Shown: in pieces, positions 52,695 to 61,840 of the stretch
How positions within the stretch are numbered: position 1 is the stretch's first letter
Layout of the letters: every line of letters starts with the position of its first letter
Source: Streptomyces sp. NBC_01478
GTDB lineage: Bacteria; Actinomycetota; Actinomycetes; Streptomycetales; Streptomycetaceae
Assembly (NCBI RefSeq): GCF_036227225.1
Contig: NZ_CP109444.1
Location: forward strand, 10,149,501 to 10,213,500
DNA length: 64,000 nucleotides
Direction of reading: 5' to 3'
Program-made: the position numbers and the translations under genes
Notes under the pieces: generated by a model
What the model saw: the letters and a program-made list of their open reading frames with translations, nothing else
Database searches by the model: none
Told to the model about the DNA's origin: nothing

Positions 52695-54947
52695 ATGTTC
52701 CGCAGGACCAGAGTTCGCAGAACCAGATGGGGCGCGGTCCTCCTCGCGCCCGCCCTGACCGCCGCCACCCTGGCCGCGACCCCCGTGACGTCCGCGCATG
52801 CCGCCGAAGCACCCTACGAACGCGTGCTCAACGGCACGTTCGACAGTGTGAAGACCCCTTGGTGGAGCAGCGGCAACACGCCGTCCACCGTCAGCCTGGG
52901 CCGCCTGTGCGCCGACGTCCCCGCCGGGACCGTCAACGTCTGGGACTCGATGATCGGCCAGAACGACATCCCCGTGGAGGCAGGCCGGCCCTACACCCTG
53001 CGCTTCACCGCCTCCGCCACCCGGGACGTGTCGATCCACGCCGTACTTCAGTTGCCCGCCGCCCCGTTCACGACCACCCTGAACAAGACCGCCGCCGTGA
53101 CCACCACACCCAAGACCTTCCAGTTCACCGGCACTTCGGCGACGGCCGACCTGCACGCCCAACTTTCCTTCCAACAGGGCGGCGCCGCCCAGGCGTTCAC
53201 CCTCTGCCTCGACGACGTCTCCCTCACCGGCGGCGCGACACCACCCGGTGGCGGACGCGACTTCGGCTCTCCGGTGCGGACGAACCAGTACGGCTACGCG
53301 GTCCACGGCCCCAAGAGGGCGTCCATCGTCAACTCCTCGACGACGCCGGTGCGTTGGCGCCTCCTCGACGACTCCGGCGCGGTCGTGACGTCAGGCCGCA
53401 CCCACGTCCAGGGCACGGACGCCGCCTCCGGCGACCATGTGCACATCGCCGACTTCAGCTCGGTGCGCAAGGCCGGTACGGGATACACGCTCGCGGTCGG
53501 CGACGCGACCAGCCCCCCGTTCGCCATCGCGGACAACCCCTACACCTCCCTGAGCAAGGACGCGTTGGGCTACTTCTACGACGTCCGCAGCGGCACGCCC
53601 ATCGAGGGCCGGTACGCCCGCGATGCCTACGCCCGACCCGCCGGACACGTCGGCGTGGCACCTAACAAGGGCGACACCAACGTCCCCTGCCTGCCCGGCA
53701 CTTGTGACTACTCCCTTGACGTCCAGGGTGGTTGGTACGACGCGGGCGACCAGGGCAAGTACGTCGTCAACGGGGCGCTCGCCGCCTGGCAGTTGATGGA
53801 CTCCTACGAACGCTCCCGCGCCGCGGGCGACACCGCCGGCCTGCGCGACGGCCTGCTGAGCATCCCCGAGAACCACAACGGTGTCCCGGACGTCCTCGAC
53901 GAGTCCCGCTGGGAGACGGAGTTCCTGCTGAGCATGCAGGTCCCGGCGGGCGAGCCGCTGGCCGGCATGGTCCACCACAAGGTCCACGACCTGGCCTGGA
54001 CCGCCCTGCCCACCCGGCCCGACCAGGACTCCCAACCCCGTTACCTGCACGCTCCGTCCACGGCCGCCACCCTCAACCTGGCCGCCGCGGGCGCCCAGTG
54101 CGCCCGGGTCTGGGCCCGCTACGACGCGGCCTTCGCCCACACCTGCCTGACCGCCGCCGAGACCGCCTGGAACGCCGCGCTCGCCCACCCCGACACGTAC
54201 GCCCCGAGCAGCGACAGCGTCGGCGGCGGAGCGTACGCCGACACGGACATGTCCGACGAATTCTCCTGGGCCGCAACGGAGTTGTACGCCACCACGCACG
54301 ACCGCGCCTACCTCTCCCGCATCGACACGGAGATCACCCCGGCCGGGTTCTCCTGGCGGGACACCGGCGCGCTGGCCGACCTCACCGTCGTCCGGCTGCC
54401 GCACCGCTTCCCCCACCGCATGGTCGCCGTCGCCCGCGAGCGGGTCCTCGCCGTCGCCGACGGGTTCGTACACGACGAGCGGTCACAGGGCTACCCGAAC
54501 CCCAACCTGCCCACCGACGGCGCCTACGTCTGGGGCTCCAACAGCGTCACCGCGAACAACGCCATGGTCATCGCGACCGCCTACGACCTCACCCACCGGG
54601 ACACCTACCGCGGCGCCGTGCTGGAGTCACTGGACTACCTCCTGGGCCGCAACGCGCTCAACCAGTCCTTCGTCACCGGCTACGGCACCCGGTTCAGCCA
54701 CAACCAGCACAACCGCATCTGGGCCCACCAGATCGACCCCAAGTTGCCCGGCCCGCCGCCCGGTTCACTGGCCGGCGGCCCCGACTCGGCCCTCCAGGAC
54801 CCGGTCGCGCAGCAGAACCTGGTCGGCTGCGCCCCCGCCACCTGCTACATCGACGACATCTACTCGTACTCGACCAACGAGATCGCCATCAACTGGAACT
54901 CCGCGCTCGCCTGGGTGGCATCCTTCGCCGCCGACTCCGCGCGCTGA
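52695..54947 (+). CDS. Secreted GH9 endoglucanase with N-terminal carbohydrate-binding domain
   Basis: A 750-residue cellulase. It has a signal peptide (about 1-36), a CBM4/9-type beta-sandwich (about 40-178), an Ig-like CelD_N domain (about 190-280) and a GH9 (alpha/alpha)6 catalytic domain (about 290-745). The catalytic-base Asp pair is in GGWYDAGDQG (about 344-353) and the acid Glu in STNEIAINWNS (about 729). No cohesin, dockerin or C-terminal CBM is present, so it is a free enzyme. The GH6 gene follows on the same strand by 113 nt and is probably co-transcribed. Confidence 0.93.
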   Translation: MFRRTRVRRTRWGAVLLAPALTAATLAATPVTSAHAAEAPYERVLNGTFDSVKTPWWSSGNTPSTVSLGRLCADVPAGTVNVWDSMIGQNDIPVEAGRPYTLRFTASATRDVSIHAVLQLPAAPFTTTLNKTAAVTTTPKTFQFTGTSATADLHAQLSFQQGGAAQAFTLCLDDVSLTGGATPPGGGRDFGSPVRTNQYGYAVHGPKRASIVNSSTTPVRWRLLDDSGAVVTSGRTHVQGTDAASGDHVHIADFSSVRKAGTGYTLAVGDATSPPFAIADNPYTSLSKDALGYFYDVRSGTPIEGRYARDAYARPAGHVGVAPNKGDTNVPCLPGTCDYSLDVQGGWYDAGDQGKYVVNGALAAWQLMDSYERSRAAGDTAGLRDGLLSIPENHNGVPDVLDESRWETEFLLSMQVPAGEPLAGMVHHKVHDLAWTALPTRPDQDSQPRYLHAPSTAATLNLAAAGAQCARVWARYDAAFAHTCLTAAETAWNAALAHPDTYAPSSDSVGGGAYADTDMSDEFSWAATELYATTHDRAYLSRIDTEITPAGFSWRDTGALADLTVVRLPHRFPHRMVAVARERVLAVADGFVHDERSQGYPNPNLPTDGAYVWGSNSVTANNAMVIATAYDLTHRDTYRGAVLESLDYLLGRNALNQSFVTGYGTRFSHNQHNRIWAHQIDPKLPGPPPGSLAGGPDSALQDPVAQQNLVGCAPATCYIDDIYSYSTNEIAINWNSALAWVASFAADSAR

Positions 54948-55060
54948 GCACCGCTGATCGAACGGCATGTACCGCCGTGGCTCCGCCCGCGCCTGGACGA
55001 GCGCGGACGGGGCCGAGCCGAGGGGCCCACGGCGGCCCCGCCCCGAGAGAGGGACTCACC

Positions 55061-56035
55061 ATGCGCTGGAAAGCCCTGCTGAAAAACGCTTCGCTCCGAA
55101 CTGCCCTGATCTGCCTGCTCGTTGCGCCGCTGCCGCTCCTCGCGGCCGGTCCGGCGGCAGCGGCGAGCCCGGTCTCCCTGACGAGCGGCTTCTACTCCAA
55201 CCCCGACTCCGGCCCGGCCGTCTGGGTCAGGAACAATCCTTCAGACGCCCGCGCCGCGCGCATCCAGTCGGCCATCGCCTCCCAGCCGATCGCCCGCTGG
55301 TTCGCCGACGAGAGCGCGGGGATCGGACCGGCCGTGTCCGGCTACGTCGGCGCCGCCGACAGCCACGACAAACTGCCGGTCCTGGTCGCGTACAACATCC
55401 CGGGCCGGGACGCGTGCGGCGGCGAGTCGTCCGGCGGCGCGGGCAGCGTGGCCGCCTACCGCACCTGGATCTCCACCTTCGCGGCGGCGGTCGGTACCCA
55501 CCCCGCCGTGGTCGTCATCGAACCGGACGCCCTGTCCGACTTCAGTTGCCTGACCGGCGCCCAGATCAACGACCGCCTCGCGATGCTCTCGTACGCCGCC
55601 CAGATGTTCCAGCAGAAGGCACCCAACACCTGGGCGTACCTGGACGCCGGACACACCAACTGGGTCGACCCGGCGACCATGGCGAGCCGACTGAGGTCGG
55701 CGGGCGTGGCCGCCGTCCGCGGCTTCTCCCTGAACGTCTCGAACTTCTACACCACCCCGTCCTCGGAGACCTACGGCAACGCGATCAACTCGGCGCTCGG
55801 CGGCGGCTCCCACTTCGCCGTCGACACCAGCCGCAACGGCAACGGCTCCAACGGCGAGTGGTGCAACCCGGCCGGCCGCAAGCTGGGCGTCACCCCGCGC
55901 GTGGGCGGCGCCGAGGACCTCCTGCTGTGGGTCAAGACGCCGGGCAACTCCGACGGCCGGTGCGGCATCGCCCCGACCGTCCCCGCCGGCCAGTTCAGCC
56001 CCGACCTCGCCGTCCGGCTCATCGACGGCACCTGA
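55061..56035 (+). CDS. Secreted GH6 cellulase
   Basis: A 324-residue family 6 glycoside hydrolase. A signal peptide ends near residue 34 (AAGPAAAA). The catalytic domain shows YNIPGRDACGG (catalytic Asp region, about 110-120), VVIEPDALSDF with the acid Asp (about 155) and FAVDTSRNGNG (about 251). No carbohydrate-binding module is attached, so it is a bare catalytic domain of endoglucanase-like size. AGAGAGGG upstream supports ATG 55061. Confidence 0.93.
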   Translation: MRWKALLKNASLRTALICLLVAPLPLLAAGPAAAASPVSLTSGFYSNPDSGPAVWVRNNPSDARAARIQSAIASQPIARWFADESAGIGPAVSGYVGAADSHDKLPVLVAYNIPGRDACGGESSGGAGSVAAYRTWISTFAAAVGTHPAVVVIEPDALSDFSCLTGAQINDRLAMLSYAAQMFQQKAPNTWAYLDAGHTNWVDPATMASRLRSAGVAAVRGFSLNVSNFYTTPSSETYGNAINSALGGGSHFAVDTSRNGNGSNGEWCNPAGRKLGVTPRVGGAEDLLLWVKTPGNSDGRCGIAPTVPAGQFSPDLAVRLIDGT

Positions 56036-56055
56036 ACGGGACGTACGGCGCCTGA

Positions 56056-58017
56056 TCAACTCGGCGGCCCCAGGCGGACGTTGTCCCCGGTGCCGTCGGG
56101 CCAGGTGACGGAGACGAGGGCGCTGCCGTCACCGTCGTGACAGACCTCCAGGTGTACGGCTTCGGCGGCACCCGGCCCCGCTACCACCCCGGAGAGACAG
56201 ACCAACGCGGCGTACACCGCACCCGGTTCGACCTCCGCCGTCGTGGCGAGCCAGGGTGTTGCCGAGTGCGCGCCGAAGGCGTTGGCGTCGCGCGCGGTGG
56301 CGATGCCCGACTCGTCGAACCCCCGTAGCCCAACCACCGTGCTGGACAGCCCGGTTGGACGGCCGACCCAGGCGGCGGGACCGTTCGTTTCCCGCGTGAG
56401 CGGCGGCTCGGCGGCGGCCAGACAGTAGCCGCCGACCCGCAGCCGCAGCGGTTCCCGAACCGGCCCGTCGACCCGCGCGAGCCGCACCTCCAGCGCCCCG
56501 TTCAGCACGGACGCGGTCGTGATCCACGGACCCGTACGGAAAGCGGGCGCGGGATCGTGGGCGTACGGAGCGGGCACCGGGCCGAGCGGCCAGTGCGCGC
56601 GATGGCGGGAGACGGCGGTGCGCACACCCAGGTGCAGCCGGGTCAGCGGCCGGCGATGAGAGGGCCGCCCCTCGACGTCGAGCAGCGCGATGTGCGAGTC
56701 GAGCGGGTCGTTCAGGCTCGCGTCCGTGCTGTCGGGGGCGGCGTGCGAGGCGTAGGCGAGGCGGCTGTAGACCGGGTCGTCCGCCTCGGCGTCGACACCG
56801 TCGCCGCCCGCGTGGTCGCTGCCGTGGTTGACGACGCGCACGACCCCGTCCGCGACCGTGCCGGAGACGAGCCATCCGGGAGCGGCCAACGTCCGCCGTA
56901 CGTCCCGTGTTTCGATCGGCGAGGCCTCCTCCTTCTCCGACCAGACCGGATGCTCGGCGGGCAGCACCAGTCCGGCGAAGCCCTTGCTCGACCAGTACGG
57001 CGAGCCGGGACCGGAGTACGGCTGCCGGATCGCCGTGAACTCGCCGTGCCAGCCCAGTGGTTGGAGCCCGCGCCGGTCGAAGCAGCCGGCCTCGGTGAAG
57101 TGCCGCAGCACTCCGCTCGCGAGGCGTCGGGTACGGCCCGCCGGCAGGGGAGTGGCGTCGAAGACGGCGCCTGCCCACAGCGGGCAGAGCATCGCGTAGC
57201 GGTACGTGAGGGAGCGGCCCTGGTGGAGCGGGGAGCCGTCGGCCGCCACCAGGTGCTGGACGTCGTCGAGGTAGCGGCGCAGCCGGGCACGGTAGCGGGG
57301 GAGCAGCGCGGGGTCCGCGTCGGCGCCGGAGATACGGCAGTACCAGAGCGGGTAGTAGTGCATCGCCCAGCCCGAGTAGTGGTCGAAGTGCCGGAGCGGG
57401 CCGCCCGTGCCGCCGCCGTCGGAGTACCAGCCGTCGCCCGCGTACCAGGCCTCCGTGCGCGCGATCGCGTGGCCGATGTCGGGCGCGCTCCACGGCGCGC
57501 CGACCGAGCGCAGGAACGCCGACGTGATCGCCCTGAACCAGACCCAGTTGTTGTCGGGGACCTCGCTGCCGAGCAGCTCCGTCATCCAGGCGACGATCCG
57601 CTGCCGTACGCCGTCGTCCAGCCGGTCCCAGATCCAGGGCCGGGTCTCGTGCAGCGCGATCGCCACCGACGCGCACTCCACCTTGGCCTGCCCGCACTCG
57701 CGCATGCTCGGCCAGTGTTCCGGGGAGTGCGGGTCGGTGCCTGCGGTCAGGCCCTCGGCGTACCAACCGGCGTGATCGTTCGGGTCGTTGTCGCCGGACC
57801 GGGCCAGGCGGAAGCCGGCGAGCAGGAAGGTGCGGGCGAAGCCTTCGAGGCCGTCGCTGTGCCGGCCGTTGCGGCTGGCCGGGCCGGGCAGGTGGAGGAG
57901 GGCGTGCCGGTCGGTGGAACAGGGGCGGACGGCGGTCAGTTGGGCGTCGGCCAGCGCCTCCCAGTGGGCGCGCGTCCAGCCGGTGTAAGGGGAGAGGAGC
58001 CGGTCCTCCGGGGTCAA
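56056..58017 (-). CDS. DUF2264 family protein, putative polysaccharide-active enzyme
   Basis: A 653-residue cytoplasmic protein, no signal peptide. The N-terminal about 380 residues (opening SPYTGWTRAHWEALAD; later GWYSDGGGTGGPLRHFDHYSGWAMHYYPLWY) match DUF2264 and look like an all-helical toroid as in many polysaccharide hydrolases and lyases. The remainder is beta-rich. TTG 58017 is used because it overlaps the LacI stop (TTGA), AAGGTGG lies just upstream, and no ATG or GTG is suitably placed. It is convergent with the GH6 gene. The catalytic activity is not established from the sequence. Confidence 0.78.
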   Translation of the reverse strand: MTPEDRLLSPYTGWTRAHWEALADAQLTAVRPCSTDRHALLHLPGPASRNGRHSDGLEGFARTFLLAGFRLARSGDNDPNDHAGWYAEGLTAGTDPHSPEHWPSMRECGQAKVECASVAIALHETRPWIWDRLDDGVRQRIVAWMTELLGSEVPDNNWVWFRAITSAFLRSVGAPWSAPDIGHAIARTEAWYAGDGWYSDGGGTGGPLRHFDHYSGWAMHYYPLWYCRISGADADPALLPRYRARLRRYLDDVQHLVAADGSPLHQGRSLTYRYAMLCPLWAGAVFDATPLPAGRTRRLASGVLRHFTEAGCFDRRGLQPLGWHGEFTAIRQPYSGPGSPYWSSKGFAGLVLPAEHPVWSEKEEASPIETRDVRRTLAAPGWLVSGTVADGVVRVVNHGSDHAGGDGVDAEADDPVYSRLAYASHAAPDSTDASLNDPLDSHIALLDVEGRPSHRRPLTRLHLGVRTAVSRHRAHWPLGPVPAPYAHDPAPAFRTGPWITTASVLNGALEVRLARVDGPVREPLRLRVGGYCLAAAEPPLTRETNGPAAWVGRPTGLSSTVVGLRGFDESGIATARDANAFGAHSATPWLATTAEVEPGAVYAALVCLSGVVAGPGAAEAVHLEVCHDGDGSALVSVTWPDGTGDNVRLGPPS

Positions 58018-59096
58018 CTGTCCACCTTTCCAACGGTGTTGAGGCGGGCCGGGGGCGCCACCGACTGACGTACGACGACGTGCGAGCCGAGCACCACCCG
58101 GCGGCTCGGCGGATCCGAGGGGCGGCGGTGCAGGGCGAGGCGGGTCGCGGAGCGGCCGAGCTCCTGCTGGGGGACGTGCACGGTGGTCAGCCGGGGATAG
58201 AGGTCCTCGGCGAGCGGGATGTCGTCGAAGCCGACCACGGAGAGGTCGTCGGGGACCGAACGGCCCAGGTCGCGGGCGGCGGCGATGGCGCCGGCGGCGC
58301 TCATGTCGCTCGCGCAGAAGATCGCGGTGGCGTCGGTGTCGGTGAGGAGGCGGCAGGCCGCCTCGTAGCCGGACTCGCGGGTCATGTCGCTCTCGGCGAC
58401 GAGCGCCGGGTCGGGCTTCACGCCGTGGGCGCGCAGGGCCCGTTCGTACCCTTCGAGGCGCTGGCCCGCCACGCTGAACTCGTGCGGACCGGCCAGGTGG
58501 GCGACCCGGGTGTGGCCGGCGGAGAGCAGATGGCTGGTGGCGGCGAAGGCGCCGTTCTCCATGTCGCACTCCACCACGTCCACCGGTGCCTTCGCGCCGC
58601 CCTTCCACGGCCGGGCGCAGAGCACCAGACGGGCCCCGGCCCGGTCCAACCCCTCGGCGGCGGCGGTGAGTTGGGTGAGATGCTCTTCGGTCTCGGCCAT
58701 GCCGCCGACCAGGATCACCGCCTCCGCACCGCGCTGGCGCATCAGGTCGATCACCGACAACTCCCGCTCCGGAACACCCTGGGTGGAACAGACCAGGCAC
58801 ACCCGGCCGTCGGCGACGGCCTGTTCCTCCACCCCGGAGGCGACGTTCATGAAGAACGGCGAGGTGATGTCGTTGACCACCATCGCGATCAGGCCCGAAG
58901 TCGTGTTCAGGGAGCGGGCGTTGGCGTTGACCACGTAGTCGAGGTCGTGCACGGCCTGCATGACCCGCTCGTGCGTCGCCGGGGGAGCGGTGTACGCCCC
59001 GCTGAGAATCCGCGAGACGGTGGCGACGGACACACCCGCGCGCGACGCCACGTCACGGATCGTCGCCCGGCCTGCGGAACCCCGACCTTGAGCCAT
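58014..59096 (-). CDS. LacI family regulator of the second sugar importer
   Basis: A 360-residue LacI repressor with helix-turn-helix TIRDVASRAGVSVATVSRILS (residues 12-32) and a periplasmic-binding-like effector domain (AMVVNDITSPFF). GAGGAGAAGCAGAGC upstream fixes ATG 59096. It diverges from the importer operon, whose promoter carries a 17-bp palindrome with GTTAC/GTAAC arms. The same half-sites occur near its own start. It is coupled to the DUF2264 gene by a 4-nt overlap, so both respond to the same sugar. Confidence 0.92.
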   Translation of the reverse strand: MAQGRGSAGRATIRDVASRAGVSVATVSRILSGAYTAPPATHERVMQAVHDLDYVVNANARSLNTTSGLIAMVVNDITSPFFMNVASGVEEQAVADGRVCLVCSTQGVPERELSVIDLMRQRGAEAVILVGGMAETEEHLTQLTAAAEGLDRAGARLVLCARPWKGGAKAPVDVVECDMENGAFAATSHLLSAGHTRVAHLAGPHEFSVAGQRLEGYERALRAHGVKPDPALVAESDMTRESGYEAACRLLTDTDATAIFCASDMSAAGAIAAARDLGRSVPDDLSVVGFDDIPLAEDLYPRLTTVHVPQQELGRSATRLALHRRPSDPPSRRVVLGSHVVVRQSVAPPARLNTVGKVDS

Positions 59097-59134
59097 GCTC
59101 TGCTTCTCCTCGCCCCGGTGAACAGCCGATGTAA

Positions 59135-59156
59135 GTAACACCAATGAAAAAGTTAC
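59135..59156. promoter_or_regulatory. GTAAC-N12-GTTAC half-sites near the LacI start
   Basis: GTAAC (59135-59139) and GTTAC (59152-59156) are inverted half-sites like those in the importer operator, 39-60 nt upstream of the LacI start. They suggest autoregulation. Confidence 0.45.
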
Positions 59157-59227
59157 ACAACCGGCGAGGGTTTCTCTATGCCCGGGTGCAGGTACCTGTC
59201 GATGTTTCGCCAGCATTGCCGAACCTC

Positions 59228-59284
59228 TTGACGGCTGTGGGGCGCCCCCATAACGTCCCGGTTACTGTAACCGGTTCAGTGAAC
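59228..59284 (+). promoter_or_regulatory. Importer promoter with overlapping LacI operator
   Basis: TTGACG (59228-59233) and TAACGT (59251-59256) are 17 nt apart. Immediately after the -10, CCGGTTAC-T-GTAACCGG (59258-59274) is a perfect 17-bp palindrome covering the expected start point. GTTCA-G-TGAAC (59274-59284) abuts it. Binding there would block initiation. Confidence 0.8.
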
Positions 59285-59332
59285 GTTACATGCCGTAAGG
59301 CGCCCCTCTTCTCCGCCTCGGAGGAACACCAG

Positions 59333-60823
59333 ATGACTTCGTCGAACGTCTCCAGACGCGGCCTCCTGCGCACCGCCGCACTCGGCGCCGGCACCCTCGC
59401 CCTGGGCGGCGGCCTGAGCGCGTGCGGCGCCGGCTCCCCCTCCTCGGCGGCGGACGCGCTCACCTACTGGGACTGGTACGTCACCCAGGCCCCCTGGGTC
59501 GACAGGGAGATAGAGCTCTTCGAGAAGGGCCACAGCGACGTCAGCGTCAAGAAGAGCACCCAACAGAACGCCAAATACGCCGACTTGGTCGCACTCGCCA
59601 ACCGCAGCGGCAACCCGCCGGACGTCTTCATGATCCCGCAGGTCCCCAGCGTCGCCGAGCAGGTCGCCAAGGGCTGGCTGCACCCCCTCGACGAGTGGGC
59701 GACCCCGCAGTGGCAGTCGCGCTTTCCCGAGGGCACCTTCCTGGAAGGCGCCAACGTCTTCGACGGCAAGGTCTATTCGGCCCCGCTGAAGGGCTCGGGC
59801 CCGCTCTACCAGCTCTACATCCACCACGGCGTCTTCAAGTCCGCCGGCCTGACGAACCCGGACGGCACCGTCAAGATCCCCAGGACCTGGGACGAGGTGA
59901 CCAGCGCCGCCCAGACGATCACCAAGAAGAGCGGCGGTAAGTCCTACGGCCTCGGCTTCGGCAACGCCGACAACATCGGTGTCCTTGCCTGGTGGCTGGA
60001 CCTGTTCGTGCGCGGCGCGGGCGCGCCCGGTGGCGCTCCGACCGGTGCCGGCACCGGCATGGACTACCGCGTGGGCAAGTGGACTTACGGCACCGACCGC
60101 TCGTACGCCGACTTCCTGGAGCTGTTCGTCGAGTGGAAGAAGCGCGGCTTCTTCCACCCCAACTCCGTGAGCCTCTCGGACGAAGCGGCCCGCGCGTTCT
60201 TCGAGCGCGGCAAGTTCGGCATGACCGTCGGCGGTGTGTGGAACCAACCCGAGTGGACCCAGCACAAGTTCACCGACTACAGCCTGGTCACCCTGCCCTC
60301 GCCCACCGCGACCCCGAAGGGCTACTACTACGCGGACCCGGTCGGCAACGGCTCCTTCGCCGCGGTCTCCGCCAAGAGCAAGAAAGCGCACGAGGCGTTC
60401 CAGTGGCTGGACGCGCTGACGTCCCCGGCGGCGGGGCGCCGCTGGGTGCAGGACCTCAACGGCGTCTCCGCGTACCCCGCGGGCAACGACCCCACCGGCA
60501 TCGACTCCAAGCCCTTCGCCGCCTTCGTCGGCATGACCCGGCAGGTGCTGCGCGGCCCGGTGCCCCTCGTGCGCAACCCGGACCTGGCAGGCGTCGCGCC
60601 CGGCGCGCCCAAGCCCGACATCAGCGATGTGGTGACCGGCATCTACACCGGTCAAATCAAGGACGTTCAGGGCGCGTTGAGCAGCCTGGCCGACAAGAAA
60701 TTCCAGCTCCTGTCCGACGCGGTCGCCGCGGTGGCCAAGCAGGGCAAGAAGGTCAGCACGGCCGACTACGTCTTCGCCGACTGGGACCCCACCAAGCCGT
60801 ACACCACGAAGAAGAAGGCGTGA
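59333..60823 (+). CDS. Extracellular sugar-binding lipoprotein (ABC importer)
   Basis: A 496-residue family 1 solute-binding protein. The N-terminus SRRGLLRTAALGAGTLALGG has a twin-arginine pattern and ends in the lipobox LSAC, so it is probably a Tat-exported lipoprotein. The mature part is of MalE type (LTYWDWYVTQAPW; GKFGMTVGGVWNQPEW). GGAGGA upstream sets ATG 59333. It heads the importer operon with both permeases following closely. The sugar is probably a plant-derived oligosaccharide, inferred from the GH43 and DUF2264 neighbours. Confidence 0.92.
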   Translation: MTSSNVSRRGLLRTAALGAGTLALGGGLSACGAGSPSSAADALTYWDWYVTQAPWVDREIELFEKGHSDVSVKKSTQQNAKYADLVALANRSGNPPDVFMIPQVPSVAEQVAKGWLHPLDEWATPQWQSRFPEGTFLEGANVFDGKVYSAPLKGSGPLYQLYIHHGVFKSAGLTNPDGTVKIPRTWDEVTSAAQTITKKSGGKSYGLGFGNADNIGVLAWWLDLFVRGAGAPGGAPTGAGTGMDYRVGKWTYGTDRSYADFLELFVEWKKRGFFHPNSVSLSDEAARAFFERGKFGMTVGGVWNQPEWTQHKFTDYSLVTLPSPTATPKGYYYADPVGNGSFAAVSAKSKKAHEAFQWLDALTSPAAGRRWVQDLNGVSAYPAGNDPTGIDSKPFAAFVGMTRQVLRGPVPLVRNPDLAGVAPGAPKPDISDVVTGIYTGQIKDVQGALSSLADKKFQLLSDAVAAVAKQGKKVSTADYVFADWDPTKPYTTKKKA

Positions 60824-60832
60824 GCCGTCACC

Positions 60833-61828
60833 ATGTCACTCCTCGACACCCGCGAACGCAGGCGGGCATCCCCGCCCCCACCACCCGTCGCCGTCCGCCC
60901 CGGCCTCGGCCGCCGCATCCGCGCCGCCAAGTGGTCGTACCTCTATCTGGCCCCCATGGCCGTACTCCTGCTGGCCTTTGTGGTCTACCCGATCTTCGCC
61001 TCCTTCGGCTACACCTTCTATCGCTGGAACGGCATCGGCGCACCCGGTGACTACGTGGGCCTCGCCAACTTCCGGCAGATCCTGCACGACGGCATCTTCT
61101 GGGGCGCCGTCGGGCACACCTTCGTCTACGCCTTCGTCCTCGTCCCGGTGCAGCTCCTGCTGGCGCTGGCGCTCGCGCTGGTGCTGAACAACCCGAAGCT
61201 CAAGTTCGCGCTGTTCTTCCGGACCGTCTACTTCATCCCCGTCGTCACCTCGGCCGCGGTCGTCGGCGTCGTCATCCAGCTCATGCTCGCCAACTTCGGT
61301 GACTCGGCGGGCAGTCTGCTCGCCAAGACCGGGGTGGGCGACGGGCAGATCGACTGGCTCGGCGACCCGCACACCGCGCTGGCCGTGATCATCGCGATCG
61401 GCATCTGGCACACCCTCGGCTACAACCTGGTCTACTTCCTCGCCGGACTACAAACCATCCCGGCCGAGCTGTACGAGGCGGCGAAGCTCGACGGCTGCGG
61501 GCCGGTGCAGTCCTTCTTCCGCATCACCATCCCGATGCTGCGCCAAGTCGGCGTCGTCATCGTGGTGTTGGCCTTCATCGGCAGCTTCCAGGTCTTCGAC
61601 CTGGTGCAGGTCCTCACCGGCGGCGGCCCCTACTTCGCCACCGAGGTCGTCAACACCTACATCTACCACCTGGCCTTCGGCGGCTCCGCCGGCGCCGCCG
61701 CCCAGCCCGACATCGGCCTGGCCTCCGCCGCCTCGTTCCTCTACGGCCTGCTGCTCATCGTCTTCTCCGCGCTCCAGGTACTCGCCCTGCGCGGGATCAG
61801 CCGCCGCCGTACGGTCGCCAACCAGTAA
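60833..61828 (+). CDS. Sugar ABC transporter permease, MalF/UgpA type
   Basis: A 331-residue membrane permease with six helices. The cytoplasmic EAA loop reads EAAKLDGCGPVQSFFRITIPML near residue 213. It starts 9 nt after the binding-protein stop. It pairs with the next permease. No ATPase gene is present in the locus, so a shared ATPase of the MsiK type encoded elsewhere is expected. Confidence 0.93.
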   Translation: MSLLDTRERRRASPPPPPVAVRPGLGRRIRAAKWSYLYLAPMAVLLLAFVVYPIFASFGYTFYRWNGIGAPGDYVGLANFRQILHDGIFWGAVGHTFVYAFVLVPVQLLLALALALVLNNPKLKFALFFRTVYFIPVVTSAAVVGVVIQLMLANFGDSAGSLLAKTGVGDGQIDWLGDPHTALAVIIAIGIWHTLGYNLVYFLAGLQTIPAELYEAAKLDGCGPVQSFFRITIPMLRQVGVVIVVLAFIGSFQVFDLVQVLTGGGPYFATEVVNTYIYHLAFGGSAGAAAQPDIGLASAASFLYGLLLIVFSALQVLALRGISRRRTVANQ

Positions 61829-61840
61829 AGGGTCACGTCG

